Assembly: GCF_002088275.1 (NCBI RefSeq)
Contig: NZ_AQQS01000024.1
Location: 1 to 64,000, forward strand
From: Aurantimonas sp. 22II-16-19i
GTDB lineage: Bacteria; Pseudomonadota; Alphaproteobacteria; Rhizobiales; Rhizobiaceae
DNA: 64,000 bases
Direction: 5' to 3'
Position 1 is the stretch's first letter, and each line of letters opens with the position of its first letter. Positions 40,101 to 48,504 of this stretch are shown here, in pieces. Under the pieces are notes generated by a model. The model was given only the letters and a program-made list of their open reading frames with translations, ran no database searches and had not been told where the DNA came from. Position numbers and translations under genes: made by a program.

Positions 40101-41478
40101 CGACGCTGTCTGCGGCGGTCTGCGACAGGCTGCCGTCGCCGGTGATGACGTCGTTGCCGTCGCCGCCATCGACGACGTCATTGCCGCCGCCGGCGTCGAT
40201 TTCGTCGTCGCCATCAGCCCCGAGGAGCACGTCGTCGCCGGCCAGCCCCTCGATGACGTCGTCGAGTTCGCTGCCGATGATGAGGTCGCGATCCTCGGTG
40301 CCGATCAGCGGGTCGGCACTGACGCCGAGCTGGAAGGTGGAGATGCCGGAATCGCTGAAGCCGCCGGCGATCAGGAAGGACAGGCCGTCAATCTCGGCGG
40401 CAGCGACGGACAGCACGTTGTTGAGGTTGAGACTGGCATTCTCGCTGTCGAACACCGTATCGATGTGGGTCAGCGAGCCGTCCGAGCCGACCCGGAAATA
40501 GCTCAGCGCATCGCCATTGCCGCTGCCGGTGGCCAGGAACGTTTCGCCGCCGAGGGTAAAGGTCTCCAGGGCGAAGACGCCGTCGAGCCCGAGGCCCGTC
40601 GCGTTGGCGAGGTTGAAGACGTTGGTCAGCGTGCCGTTGGCGGCGACCGAGAAGACGCTGATGCCATCGTCGTTCGTGCCCGCGACGAACAGATAGGTGG
40701 TGCCGCCGACGACGGCGGTCTCGACACCCGTGGCTCCGGCGAGTTCCAGATCGCCGCTGTCGGCGAGGCCCTGGACCAGGGTCATGTTGCCGAAGGGATT
40801 GATCCGGAAGGAGGTGATGGCGGATTCCGAATTGCCGGTCACGAAGATGTAGGTGTTCGCGCCGATCGTCGCCGAAGCCACGTCATAGGCGCCGTCGAGC
40901 CCGTAGCCGAGATTGGCCGCGTCGTCGAAGCTGACGGTGTTGGTCAGGGTGCCGTCGGCGCCGATGCGGAAGATGCTGAGGCCATCGTCGAGATAGCCGG
41001 TGGCGATCAGGAAGTCGTTGCCGCCGACATTGACGATCTCCATCCGCCCGTAGGTGCCGTCGAGCTCCAGCGTGCCGGTGCCGTCGTCCTGCACCGTGCC
41101 GACGACGGAGAGCGTCCCGTCGGCCGCCACCTCGAAGGCGGTGATCGCATCGTCGTAATAGGCATTGGCGTAGAGGAACGTCCGCGCCCCCACCGTCACC
41201 GACGTCAGGCTGCCGGCGCCATCCAGAAGCTGCGTGGTCGAATCGTCGACATAGAAGGAGATCGGCGCCAGCGAACCGTCCGGCAGGAGCTCGAAGGCGC
41301 TCACGCCGTCGTCATACTCGCCTGCCGTGTATACGAAGACCCTGTCGCCCACATAGACGACCTCGATGCCGCGAACGCCGGAGAGCTCGAGGCTCGCATC
41401 GTCGCGAAGGTTGAACCGGTTGATCAGGTCGGTGCGGGTGGTTTGCGGCGCCATCGAGCCCTCCAGAATCATCGTCAT
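37186..41478 (-). CDS. Large RTX protein with N-terminal seven-repeat propeller and VWA domain
   Basis: 1430 residues. Residues ~30-385 contain seven repeats of ~50 residues (pattern TFL-x-A-x-G-x-DDGIS-x-F-x(4)-DGTLT), consistent with a seven-bladed beta-propeller. A first RTX block follows (~395-450). The VWA domain (~500-690) has an intact MIDAS (DVSGSMAD, later ISDGGNNDGG). A long RTX block (~765-1375) is rich in GGxGxDxLxG nonapeptides. Within it, a ~90-120-residue unit containing DTASY, ADL and IENLxGSxFNDNLRGD recurs five times. The C-terminus (ADTFVFANGFGNDTITDFEA) is the usual uncleaved type I secretion signal. There is no N-terminal signal peptide. Probably a secreted calcium-binding adhesin or matrix protein; no type I exporter is encoded in the window. 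Confidence 0.9.
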   Translation of the reverse strand: MTMILEGSMAPQTTRTDLINRFNLRDDASLELSGVRGIEVVYVGDRVFVYTAGEYDDGVSAFELLPDGSLAPISFYVDDSTTQLLDGAGSLTSVTVGARTFLYANAYYDDAITAFEVAADGTLSVVGTVQDDGTGTLELDGTYGRMEIVNVGGNDFLIATGYLDDGLSIFRIGADGTLTNTVSFDDAANLGYGLDGAYDVASATIGANTYIFVTGNSESAITSFRINPFGNMTLVQGLADSGDLELAGATGVETAVVGGTTYLFVAGTNDDGISVFSVAANGTLTNVFNLANATGLGLDGVFALETFTLGGETFLATGSGNGDALSYFRVGSDGSLTHIDTVFDSENASLNLNNVLSVAAAEIDGLSFLIAGGFSDSGISTFQLGVSADPLIGTEDRDLIIGSELDDVIEGLAGDDVLLGADGDDEIDAGGGNDVVDGGDGNDVITGDGSLSQTAADSVVVPSTQQNLALSVTLPDASDSDEIEISGFISRNLIQNSDFNIVYVIDVSGSMADPFTGSETVGDLNGDGSSNTLMDGTIAAFEALNASIVNAGLGTSQVSIVPFQSNASISYQGTAGSGVSNALRALDDGGSTDFEAALQQTIVALQNAGAGENRVFFISDGGNNDGGSFTDEVATLLAANGLDAEIRSIGLGNGAVLSDLDLVDDGIANNSAERVLTPSTLTAGLTGSAVATSEIERLEVYVNNQLVRTITPDGFTITPLGLQYDVTLDGLSTTASDQVTVKLIASDPAMTSVQVSLDLENAPTQEGDDVLSGGAGNDSITGNGGDDILMGDDGDDGLSGGRGDDVLSGGDGLDNLSGGSGNDILNGGRGGDTLDGGSGIDTASYSGSLAVRVNLGGNIAYSGDATGDTLISIENLIGSSSNDALLGSIENNRIEGGDGDDLLRGYAGFDDLHGGNGNDFLYGDFNIDTLFGDAGLDTLSGGDGDDILDGGADADRLFGNAGVDTASYGSASAGVIADLLVTSINTGDAAGDRYYLIENLSGSNFNDNLRGDDAANVVTGGLGDDRLFGRGGDDTLVGGLGADVLNGGTGSDAASYLGADRAVLVDLSDASRNVGEAAGDTYAQVENIAGSNFNDNLRGDAGDNVIAGNNGNDVMAGDAGADRLFGGLGDDRLDGGAGGDVLNGGGGTDTAYYAFASGAVLADLVSANVNSGDAAGDSYTSIENLFGSIFNDNMRGDDGANRIDGHLGNDWLFGRGGNDSLIGGEGNDRLEGGLGADTLNGGAGNDTASYIYAAGPVLADLANAALNTGEAAGDVYVSIENLLGSGAADNLRGDAADNAIDGGNGNDWLYGRNGNDTLTGGIGADRLSGEAGFDTLIGGAGNDQLTGGTNADTFVFANGFGNDTITDFEALNNFERIDLRDVTAITGFADLAASHLSQSGANAVIADGAGNTITLAGVNIADLDANDFVF

Positions 41479-41959
41479 TTTTGCCGCCGGAACCGGTCGG
41501 CGTCTGCCCCGAGGTCATCGATATCACGTAACGTCAGTGAGACAACCGGTAAAATCGCTGGTTGGTTAGCCGGCCGGGGAAGCCCCGCCGCCCGAGGGAC
41601 GCAACCCGGCACCGCATGGCGTGCGCGAGGAACGGCCATCCTCCGCAAACCGGATCGATCGTGTCGTTGGCAATGCTTGCAACCGGAAGGTGGGAGTGTT
41701 GGCGCCGCCGCAGCCTCGATTCGCCAGGCTGTCCCGGACCCTTGCGTATGCGCTGCAAGCTTGCCGCTCCCCTGTCCAAATCCGTCGACCGCGGCTCGCG
41801 ATCCGGACAGGCGGGCGCAGGTCGGGACAACGTCCCAGCCACAGGATGTCGCATCGGCCCTTCGACCGGTTTGCGCCTCGCGGGGATTATTGTATACGTC
41901 GTTCAACGACAAGAAACCAAGCCGCCGCCGCTTGCCGGGCCGGCGCGCCGGGAGCCGCA
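41479..41959. promoter_or_regulatory. Divergent promoter region between the RTX gene and the dehydratase
   Basis: 481 bp with no supported gene. The A/T-rich stretch at 41884-41915 contains the GTATAC site and is the likely promoter of the dehydratase gene. The area around 41480-41560 must hold the RTX promoter, but I see no clear boxes. Confidence 0.4.
41887..41902. promoter_or_regulatory. GTATAC-type operator, site 1
   Basis: TTATTGTATACGTCGT, centred on the palindrome GTATAC, 58 bp before the dehydratase ATG. It shares GTATACGT with the sites at 48426 and 50495. The T-x-GTATAC-x-A form is typical for FCD/GntR regulators, and one is encoded at 47569. Confidence 0.6.
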
Positions 41960-43780
41960 ATGACCGATTCCAATTCCCTCAAGACCCCGCTGAGATCCCG
42001 CGCCTGGTTCGACAATCCGCATAATCCGGACATGACGGCGCTCTATCTCGAGCGCTATCTCAATTTCGGCCTCAGCCAGGCCGAGCTCCAGTCCGGCAAG
42101 CCGATCATCGGCATCGCCCAGACCGGTTCCGACCTCTCCCCCTGCAACCGCCATCATCTCGAGCTGGCGAAGCGGGTGCGCGAGGGCATCCGCGAGGCCG
42201 GCGGCATCGCCATCGAGTTCCCGGTCCACCCGATCCAGGAGACCGGCAAGCGGCCGACCGCCTCGCTCGACCGGAATCTCGCCTATCTCGGCCTCGTCGA
42301 GCTGCTCTACGGCTATCCCCTCGACGGCGTGGTCCTGACCATCGGCTGCGACAAGACGACGCCGGCCTGCCTGATGGCGGCGGCGACGGTGAACATTCCA
42401 GCGATCGCGCTGTCGGTCGGGCCGATGCTGAACGGCTGGTTCCGCGGCGAGCGCACCGGCTCGGGCACCATCGTCTGGAAGGCCCGCGAGATGATGGCCG
42501 CCGGCGAGATCGACTATCCGGGCTTCGTCAAGCTGGTCGCCTCCTCGGCGCCCTCCACCGGCTACTGCAACACCATGGGCACGGCCTCGACGATGAACTC
42601 GCTGGCCGAGGCGCTGGGCATGCAGCTGCCGGGTTCCGCCGCGATCCCGGCGCCCTACCGCGACCGCCAGGAGATGAGCTATCTCACCGGCAAGCGCATC
42701 GTCGAAATGGTCCATGAGGACCTGAAGCCGACCGACATCCTGACCAAGGACGCCTTCGTCAACGCCATCCGCGTCAATTCGGCGATCGGCGGCTCGACCA
42801 ACGCGCCGATCCATCTGAACGCTCTCGCCCGCCATGTCGGCGTCGAATTGTCGATCGACGACTGGCAGACCTATGGCGAGGAGATCCCGCTGCTGGTCAA
42901 TCTCCAGCCGGCCGGCGAATATCTCGGCGAGGACTACTACCATGCCGGCGGCGTGCCGGCGGTGGTCAACCAGCTGATGGAACAGGGCCTCATCGCCGAG
43001 GACGCCCTGACGGTGAACGGCAGGTCGATCGGCGACAACTGCCGCGGCGCCGTCATCGAGGACAAGAACGTCATCCGCACCTTCGACAACCCGCTGAAGC
43101 CCCATGCCGGCTTCCGCGTCCTGAAGGGCAACCTGTTCTCCTCGGCGATCATGAAGCTGTCGGTGATCTCGCCCAAGTTCCGCGAGCGCTACCTGTCGAA
43201 CCCGGAGGACCCGATGGCCTTCGAGGGCACGGCGGTGGTCTTCGACGGGCCGGAGGACTATCACCACCGGATCGACGACCCGTCCCTCGCCATCGACGAG
43301 AATTCGGTGCTCTTCATGCGCGGCGCCGGCCCGATCGGCTATCCCGGCGGCGCCGAGGTCGTGAACATGCGGGCGCCCGACTATCTGATCAAGCGCGGCA
43401 TCACCGAGCTGCCCTGCATCGGCGACGGCCGCCAGTCCGGCACGTCGGGCTCGCCGTCGATCCTCAACGCCTCGCCGGAAGCCGCCGCCGGCGGCGGGCT
43501 GGCGCTGCTTCAGACCGGCGACAGGGTGCGCATCGATCTCGGCCGCGGCACGGCGGACATCTTGCTTCCGGAAGAGGAGATGGCGGCTCGCCGAACGGCG
43601 CTGGAGGCGGCCGGCGGCTATCAGTATCCGGCCCACCAGACGCCGTGGCAGGAGATCCAGCGCGGCATCGTCTCGCAGTTCGAGACCGGCATGGTGCTCG
43701 AGCCGGCCGTCACCTACCAGCGCCTCGCCCAGGGCGGCGCCAATGGCGACATGGCGAAGGTGCCGCGCGACAATCACTGA
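41960..43780 (+). CDS. IlvD/Edd-family sugar-acid dehydratase
   Basis: 606 residues, with GGGAG at good distance from the start. Features: [26 protein letters not shown] (first cluster Cys), [41 protein letters not shown] (third Fe-S Cys), [16 protein letters not shown] and [16 protein letters not shown]. It carries the Fe-S cluster and Mg site of the IlvD/Edd superfamily, in the subgroup that dehydrates L-arabinonate, D-xylonate, L-fuconate-like or related aldonates to 2-keto-3-deoxy acids. True IlvD is less likely, given the sugar-acid neighbours and a GTATAC operator. Confidence 0.9.
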   Translation: MTDSNSLKTPLRSRAWFDNPHNPDMTALYLERYLNFGLSQAELQSGKPIIGIAQTGSDLSPCNRHHLELAKRVREGIREAGGIAIEFPVHPIQETGKRPTASLDRNLAYLGLVELLYGYPLDGVVLTIGCDKTTPACLMAAATVNIPAIALSVGPMLNGWFRGERTGSGTIVWKAREMMAAGEIDYPGFVKLVASSAPSTGYCNTMGTASTMNSLAEALGMQLPGSAAIPAPYRDRQEMSYLTGKRIVEMVHEDLKPTDILTKDAFVNAIRVNSAIGGSTNAPIHLNALARHVGVELSIDDWQTYGEEIPLLVNLQPAGEYLGEDYYHAGGVPAVVNQLMEQGLIAEDALTVNGRSIGDNCRGAVIEDKNVIRTFDNPLKPHAGFRVLKGNLFSSAIMKLSVISPKFRERYLSNPEDPMAFEGTAVVFDGPEDYHHRIDDPSLAIDENSVLFMRGAGPIGYPGGAEVVNMRAPDYLIKRGITELPCIGDGRQSGTSGSPSILNASPEAAAGGGLALLQTGDRVRIDLGRGTADILLPEEEMAARRTALEAAGGYQYPAHQTPWQEIQRGIVSQFETGMVLEPAVTYQRLAQGGANGDMAKVPRDNH

Positions 43781-43897
43781 GCCGGCGGGCACTGAGCCGG
43801 CGGGCTCTGACCGGTCGGCTTTGACCGGTAGGCTCTGGCCAGCCGGCACTGACCGGTCGGGATCTGATCGTTCGGTGCTGATCCGGTTGGCACTTTG
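43779..43897. repeat. ~15-bp degenerate minisatellite after the dehydratase gene
   Basis: About eight imperfect units of 14-15 bp, for example GAGCCGGCGGGCACT, GAGCCGGCGGGCTCT, GACCGGTCGGCTTT and GACCGGTAGGCTCT. They begin at the stop codon. The remaining sequence to the next gene (43898-44069) has no gene. Confidence 0.75.
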
Positions 43898-44069
43898 ACG
43901 CCCGCCGCCGATGCCACCGCCCGCAGGGGCAGGGGCAGGGGCCGGAGGGGCGGGGGCCGCAAGACAGGCCGGCGCATCGCTCCCGGGTCGCCGGCCGGCA
44001 TTCGCAATCTGCGGGCAGCCGCTCTGCGGCCGGCCCGCTCGCCACGCATGACATGAAGGACCAGACGCC

Positions 44070-44822
44070 ATGACAGGACGCCTCAAGGGCAAGATCGCCG
44101 TCTGCACGGCCGCCGGCCAGGGAATCGGCCGCGCCGTCGCCGAAGCCTTTCTCGCCGAGGGCGCGACGGTCTACGCCACCGATCTCGACGCCGCCAAGCT
44201 GACCGGCCTCGACCACGCCGGCAACGCCCATCTCGCCGCCCTCGACGTGACGGATTCGGCCGCGGTCAAGGCCTATCTCGACGGCATCGAGACGCCGGAC
44301 ATCCTGTTCAACTGCGCCGGCTACGTCCATCACGGCACGGTGCTGGACTGCGACGAGAAGGCCTGGGACTTCTCCTTCGAGCTGAACGTCAAGGCGATGC
44401 ACCGGACGATCTCGGCGCTCGTGCCCCGCATGCTGGAAAAGGGCGGCGGCTCGATCATCAACATGTCGTCGGCCGCCTCGTCGATCAAGGCTGCGCCCAA
44501 CCGCTACGTCTACATGGCCACCAAGGCGGCGGTGATCGGCCTCACCCGCTCGGTCGCCATCGACTTCATCAAGCAGGGCATCCGCTGCAACGCCATCTGC
44601 CCCGGCACGATCGAATCGCCGTCGCTGGACGGGCGGATCGAGGAACTCGGCAAGACGCTCGGCGGCACCGACAAGGCCCGCGCGGCCTTCGTCGAGCGCC
44701 AGCCCATGGGCCGCATCGGCACGGCGGCGGAGATCGCCCATCTGGCGGTCTATCTCGCCTCGGACGAAAGCGCGTTCACGACGGGGACCACCCAGCTGAT
44801 CGACGGCGGCTGGTCGCTGTAG
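44070..44822 (+). CDS. SDR oxidoreductase, probable 2-keto-3-deoxy-sugar-acid dehydrogenase
   Basis: 250 residues. CTAAGQGIGRAVAEAFLAEGA is the NAD site with the unusual Ala-Ala-Gly-Gln seen in the DHRS6/2-keto-3-deoxy-L-fuconate dehydrogenase subgroup. The Asp after beta-2 (YATDLDAAKL) indicates NAD. NCAGYVHHG, INMSSAASSIKAAPNRYVYMATKAAV (Ser and Y-x3-K), and the end TGTTQLIDGGWSL follow. It would oxidise the 2-keto-3-deoxy acid from the dehydratase at C4, giving the 2,4-diketo acid that the FAH-type hydrolase at 49496 cleaves. Confidence 0.88.
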   Translation: MTGRLKGKIAVCTAAGQGIGRAVAEAFLAEGATVYATDLDAAKLTGLDHAGNAHLAALDVTDSAAVKAYLDGIETPDILFNCAGYVHHGTVLDCDEKAWDFSFELNVKAMHRTISALVPRMLEKGGGSIINMSSAASSIKAAPNRYVYMATKAAVIGLTRSVAIDFIKQGIRCNAICPGTIESPSLDGRIEELGKTLGGTDKARAAFVERQPMGRIGTAAEIAHLAVYLASDESAFTTGTTQLIDGGWSL

Positions 44823-44913
44823 GCAGAAGACGACGAGGCACTGGGAAGCATTGGGAGGAAACTCGCAGTCCAGAAGCGCAACGATGGGATGCCATGACTG
44901 GGCGAGGCACCAA

Positions 44914-45062
44914 AGCTTCGTCATCCCGGGCTTGACCCGGGATCCATTCCAAACCGTCGACGCTGCAGTGACGCGTGATCGGAACGCGTTGCAGCCTGCA
45001 TTGGACAGGGAAGTCTTCAACGCAGCGGAATGGATCCCGGCTCTGCGGCCGGGATGACGATG
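44914..45062. repeat. Dispersed hairpin repeat, second CCCGGGCTTGACCCGGGATCC copy
   Basis: Left arm GCTTCGTCATCCCGGGCTTG followed by ACCCGGGATCCATTCC; right arm GGAATGGATCCCGGCTCTGC with GGCCGGGATGACGATG. The interior is unrelated to that of the 36918 copy. Nothing else is visible in 44823-45159. Confidence 0.8.
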
Positions 45063-45159
45063 CGGTGGTGTTCTCCCCTTCTTCTGCGCAGGCTGTCGCT
45101 GGGTTGAAGCAGACGAGGTTCGCCGATCGACGATGCTGCGGCGCGTTTGAACGTGGTTC

Positions 45160-45229
45160 GATCTCCTCCCCCCCTCGAGGGGGAGATGTCCGCCCTTCGA
45201 CGGGCTCAGGAGGACAGAGGGGGCGCGCC
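45160..45229. repeat. GATCTCCCCC-type intergenic repeat, copy A
   Basis: GATCTCCTCCCCCCCTCGAG with GGGGGAGATGTCCGCCCTTC, then GACGGGCTCAGGAGGACAGA. An inverted copy (B) and a third partial copy (C) lie at 46362-46556 on the other side of the DenD-like gene. Confidence 0.8.
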
Positions 45230-45328
45230 GGCCGCGAGCGGTTCCGACGCCCCGCTGGCAGGCGAATGAGATGCGCGCCCGGCGGGAGACCAAAGCCGGC
45301 GCGTCAGAAGCATAAGGGAGGAACGACA

Positions 45329-46303
45329 ATGCGGATCCTGATCCTCGGTGCCGCGGGCATGGTGGGACGGCGGCTGATCGAGCGGCTCTTGGCCGAGAAG
45401 ACCGTCGCCGGCGAGGCGATCACGGCCATCGACGCCTTCGACGTCGTCACGCCCGAGATCGCCGTCCCCGATGGCGTCGCGCTGGACGCCCAGGCCGGCG
45501 ACATCGCCGACGCGGCGACGGTCAAGGCCCTCGTCGACAGACGCCCCGACATGATCTTCCATCTCGCCGCCATCGTCTCCGGCGAGGCGGAAGCCGATTT
45601 CGACAAGGGCTACCGGATCAACCAGCAGGGCATGTCCTATCTGCTCGAGGCGATCCGGGCCGAAGGCGAGAACTATCGCCCGCGGCTCGTCTTCACCTCC
45701 TCGATCGCCGTCTTCGGCGCGCCCTTCGAGGACAAGATCACCGACACCTTCCTCGCCGCGCCCCTGACCAGCTACGGCACCCAGAAGGCGATCTGCGAAC
45801 TCCTCCTCAACGACTACAGCCGCAAGGGCTTCGTCGACGGCGTCGGCATCCGGCTTCCCACCATCGTCGTGCGCCCCGGCAAGCCCAACAAGGCGGCGTC
45901 GAGCTTCTTTTCCGGCATCATCCGCGAGCCCCTGGCCGGCCAGGAGGCGATCCTGCCCGTCGCCGACGACGTCCGCCACTGGGTGGCGAGCCCGGCCTCG
46001 GCGGTGGAATTCCTGATGCATGCGGCGACCATGGACACCGACGTCCTCGGCGCCCGCCGCTGCCTGACCATGCCGGGCCTCTCCGTCACCATCGCCGAGA
46101 TGATCGAGGCGCTGCGCGAGGTCGCCGGCGACGAGGTGGCGGGCCGCATCCGCCGCGAGCCGGACGCGGTGATCGAGAAGATCGTCGCCGGCTGGCCGCG
46201 GGACTTCGACGCGAGCCGCGCGACTAGCGTCGGCTTTTCCGCCGACAGGAGCTTTGCCGACATCATCCGCGCCCACATCGCCGACGAGGCGGCGCGAGGA
46301 TGA
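45329..46303 (+). CDS. NAD-dependent epimerase/dehydratase-fold enzyme, D-erythronate dehydrogenase (DenD)-like
   Basis: 324 residues, extended SDR. ILILGAAGMVGRRLIERLL is the NAD motif. FHLAAIVSGEAEADFDKGYRIN, VFTSSIAVFG, the Y-x3-K in TSYGTQKAICELLLNDY, and IRLPTIVVRPGKPNKAASSFFS match the DenD group. DenD oxidises D-erythronate to 2-keto-D-erythronate in the tetronate pathway. The usual kinase partner (OtnK, DUF1537) is absent here, so another aldonate is possible. GGGAGG lies before ATG 45329. The gene is flanked by inverted copies of one repeat. Confidence 0.87.
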   Translation: MRILILGAAGMVGRRLIERLLAEKTVAGEAITAIDAFDVVTPEIAVPDGVALDAQAGDIADAATVKALVDRRPDMIFHLAAIVSGEAEADFDKGYRINQQGMSYLLEAIRAEGENYRPRLVFTSSIAVFGAPFEDKITDTFLAAPLTSYGTQKAICELLLNDYSRKGFVDGVGIRLPTIVVRPGKPNKAASSFFSGIIREPLAGQEAILPVADDVRHWVASPASAVEFLMHAATMDTDVLGARRCLTMPGLSVTIAEMIEALREVAGDEVAGRIRREPDAVIEKIVAGWPRDFDASRATSVGFSADRSFADIIRAHIADEAARG

Positions 46304-46361
46304 CCGGACGAGGGTCGGTGGGATGTTCGACACAGCGACAGCCGGGCCGATGATCGCGCCG

Positions 46362-46556
46362 AGGCACCCCCTCTGTCCTCCTGAGCCCGTCGAAGGGCGG
46401 ACATCTCCCCCACAAGGGGGGAGATCGGCAGATTCCGCGGTGCGCATGTCCGGAAACGCTTCGCCAACGCCGCCGATCGAACGAGAACGGGGCGCCCGAG
46501 CAGGATCGATCTCCCCCCTTGTGGAGGAGATGCCGGCAGGCAGAGGGGGGCGCCTC
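46362..46556. repeat. GATCTCCCCC-type intergenic repeats, copies B and C
   Basis: Copy B (about 46365-46434: CACCCCCTCTGTCCTCCTGA then GTCGAAGGGCGGACATCTCC) is inverted relative to copy A. Copy C (46508-46556: GATCTCCCCCCTTGTGGAGG then GCAGGCAGAGGGGGGCGCC) faces B, so B and C can pair into a hairpin. No gene is present in 46304-46630. Confidence 0.78.
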
Positions 46557-46630
46557 GCACCTTCGTATAAAGCGTCGCGCGACGCGATCGCCGCCACAAG
46601 GCGCATAACCAGATCCAGGAGAGCCAAATC

Positions 46631-47527
46631 ATGACCGATCGCCCCCATATCGGCTTCATCGGCGCCGGCCTGATGGGCCACGGCATGGCCAAGAACCTCG
46701 TCGAGGCCGGCTATCCCCTGTCGGTTCTCGCCCATCGCAACCGCGAGCCGATCGAGGATCTTGTTTCACGTGGAGCAAGCGAGGCGAAGGACGTCGCCGA
46801 GATCGCCGCAAATTGCGATGTCGCCTATCTCTGCCTGCCCGGCAGCCCTGAGGTCGAGGCGGCCGTCGAGGCGATCCTCGGGGCGAACGGCAAGGTGCGG
46901 ACGATCATCGACAGCTCCACGTCCAATCCGGTCTCCACGCGCCAGCTCGCCGCGCGCTGCGAGGCCGCCGGCGTCACCTTCGTCGACGCGCCGCTGTCGC
47001 GCACCCCGAAGGAGGCCTGGGAGGGCAATCTCGACGTCATGGTCGGGGCGAGCGATCAGGTGTTTGCCGCAGTGAAGCCGATCCTCGACGTCGTCGGCGG
47101 CAAGGTGGTGCGGGTCGGCGAGATCGGCGCCGGCCACACGATGAAGCTCCTCAACAACTTCCTCTCGCTCGGCTATGCCGCGCTCTATTCCGAGGCGCTG
47201 GCGATCGGCGGCAAGAACGGCATCACCCCGGCGGTCTTCCATTCGGTGATCGGCGGCGGCCGCATGGATTGCGGCTTCTACCAGACCTTCATGGACTATG
47301 TCGTCGGCGGCAACCCGAACGCCCACAAGTTCACGCTGAGAAACGCCCACAAGGACATGCGCTATCTCGTCTCGCTGGCCAATGAGAGCGGCATCGCCAG
47401 CCACGTCTCATCGGCGGTGAAGAACGAGTTCGCCACGGCCGAGGCGCTCGGGCGCGGCGATGGCTACCTGCCGACCCTGTCTGATATCGTCGCCGGGCTG
47501 AACGGCGTCGATGGCCGGAAGCCCTAA
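46631..47527 (+). CDS. 3-hydroxyisobutyrate dehydrogenase-like oxidoreductase (beta-hydroxyacid dehydrogenase)
   Basis: 298 residues. IGFIGAGLMGHGMAKNLVEAGY is the NAD site. DAPLSRTPKEAWEGNLDVMVG replaces the usual PVSGG substrate loop. The catalytic Lys is in GHTMKLLNNFLSLG, and AHKDMRYLVSLANESGI follows. It belongs to the GarR/LtnD/MmsB superfamily, but the PLSRTP loop marks a distinct substrate, likely a tetronate or tartronate-semialdehyde-like hydroxy acid. It differs clearly from the MmsB copy at 32668. A parS-like sequence lies within the gene. The GntR regulator follows 41 bp later. Confidence 0.87.
   Translation: MTDRPHIGFIGAGLMGHGMAKNLVEAGYPLSVLAHRNREPIEDLVSRGASEAKDVAEIAANCDVAYLCLPGSPEVEAAVEAILGANGKVRTIIDSSTSNPVSTRQLAARCEAAGVTFVDAPLSRTPKEAWEGNLDVMVGASDQVFAAVKPILDVVGGKVVRVGEIGAGHTMKLLNNFLSLGYAALYSEALAIGGKNGITPAVFHSVIGGGRMDCGFYQTFMDYVVGGNPNAHKFTLRNAHKDMRYLVSLANESGIASHVSSAVKNEFATAEALGRGDGYLPTLSDIVAGLNGVDGRKP
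46762..46777. promoter_or_regulatory. Degenerate parS-like sequence
   Basis: TGTTTCACGTGGAGCA matches the parS consensus at 14 of 16 positions, including the complete left half and the central CACGTG. It is inside a coding gene about 30 kb from parB. Binding is uncertain. Confidence 0.35.
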
Positions 47528-47568
47528 GGCTGGCCGGCACGAACGAAGAAGGTGACGTCGATGGCGCC

Positions 47569-48399
47569 ATGGTGGAGATGAAGCCGACGGGATCGCCCGG
47601 CGAGATCGCGCCGCCCGGGGCCGACGAGGCCGAGACGGCGGCCGCGGCGGCCGATCCCGCTCGCCAGCGCAAGCAGCGGCCGGGGCCGGCGGCGGGCGGC
47701 TCGCGCCCTCGGCCGACGCTCGCCGGCGTCGCCCGCATGCCGGCCCGCGACCGGGCCTATCACGACCTGAAGTTCCGTATTCTGGAGGGTCGGCTGCCGC
47801 CTGGCACCAAGCTGCTCGAGGCCGAGGTGGCGAGCCTGTTGTCGCTGTCGCGCACCCCGGTCCGCGAGGCGCTGATCCGGCTGGAGGAGGAGGACCTCGT
47901 CGAGGTCCGCCCGCGCCACGGCATCACCGTGAAGTCCCAGTCCCTCGACGAACTCGCGCAGATCTACGACGTGCTGTCGCCGCTCGAGGTGAAAGCCGCC
48001 GCCCTTCTCGCCCGGCGCGGCCTGAAAGACGAGGAGGTGCGGCGCCTTTCGGGCCTCCTCGACCAGATGGAGCGCGAGACCCAGCGCGGCGACATCGTGC
48101 AATGGTCGCATCTCGACAACGTCTTCCACTCCGAACTCGTCGGCCTCTGCGAGAACCGCCGGCTGCAGGGGGCGCTGCGGCTGTGCTGGGACCAGCAGTA
48201 CCGCGCCCACATGGCGATCGTGAAGCTCAGGCCCCGGCCGACCCAGTCCGACCTCGAGCACCGGGCGATCTTCGAGGCGATCCGCGCCGGCGACGAGCGC
48301 CTCGCCGGCCATCTCCACGCCCAGCACCGGGAGCGGGCCGACCGCAACGCCCTGGCCATGCTGAGGGGCCAGGCCGCGGGCTTTGCCGGCGAGCGCTAG
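47569..48399 (+). CDS. GntR-family regulator, FCD subfamily, of the sugar-acid region
   Basis: 276 residues. A disordered Pro/Ala/Arg-rich N-terminus of ~55 residues precedes the winged helix: LLEAEVASLLSLSRTPVREALIRLEEEDLVEVRPRHGITV. The FCD domain (residues ~125-260) has the ligand histidines in NVFHSELVGL, EHRAIFEAI and HLHAQHRERA. Surrounded on both sides by catabolic genes, it is the natural candidate for binding the three GTATAC sites, one of them 27 bp after its own stop codon. An internal ATG three codons in is possible. The N-terminal tail is longer than usual. Confidence 0.9.
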   Translation: MVEMKPTGSPGEIAPPGADEAETAAAAADPARQRKQRPGPAAGGSRPRPTLAGVARMPARDRAYHDLKFRILEGRLPPGTKLLEAEVASLLSLSRTPVREALIRLEEEDLVEVRPRHGITVKSQSLDELAQIYDVLSPLEVKAAALLARRGLKDEEVRRLSGLLDQMERETQRGDIVQWSHLDNVFHSELVGLCENRRLQGALRLCWDQQYRAHMAIVKLRPRPTQSDLEHRAIFEAIRAGDERLAGHLHAQHRERADRNALAMLRGQAAGFAGER

Positions 48400-48425
48400 C
48401 GCATCGGCCTGCAGCGGGGCCTTTG

Positions 48426-48441
48426 TCGACGTATACGTTGA
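48426..48441. promoter_or_regulatory. GTATAC-type operator, site 2
   Basis: TCGACGTATACGTTGA is nearly a perfect 16-bp palindrome (one mispaired position per arm set). It lies 64 bp before the SDR start and shares the 13-mer ACGTATACGTTGA exactly with site 3 at 50495-50510. Confidence 0.72.
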
Positions 48442-48504
48442 TTGCGCGGTCGGGCTGTGCCATGGCGGGAGCAACCACGAACCATGGCGGGAGGAAGCCA
48501 GAGG

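Noticed and set aside
41329-41334. GTATAC hexamer inside the RTX gene
   Set aside because: The flanking bases do not match the other three sites and it lies in coding sequence away from a promoter. Probably chance.
39310-42024. 904-residue plus-strand open frame opposite the RTX gene
   Set aside because: It mirrors the RTX nonapeptide repeats on the other strand and has no recognisable domain.
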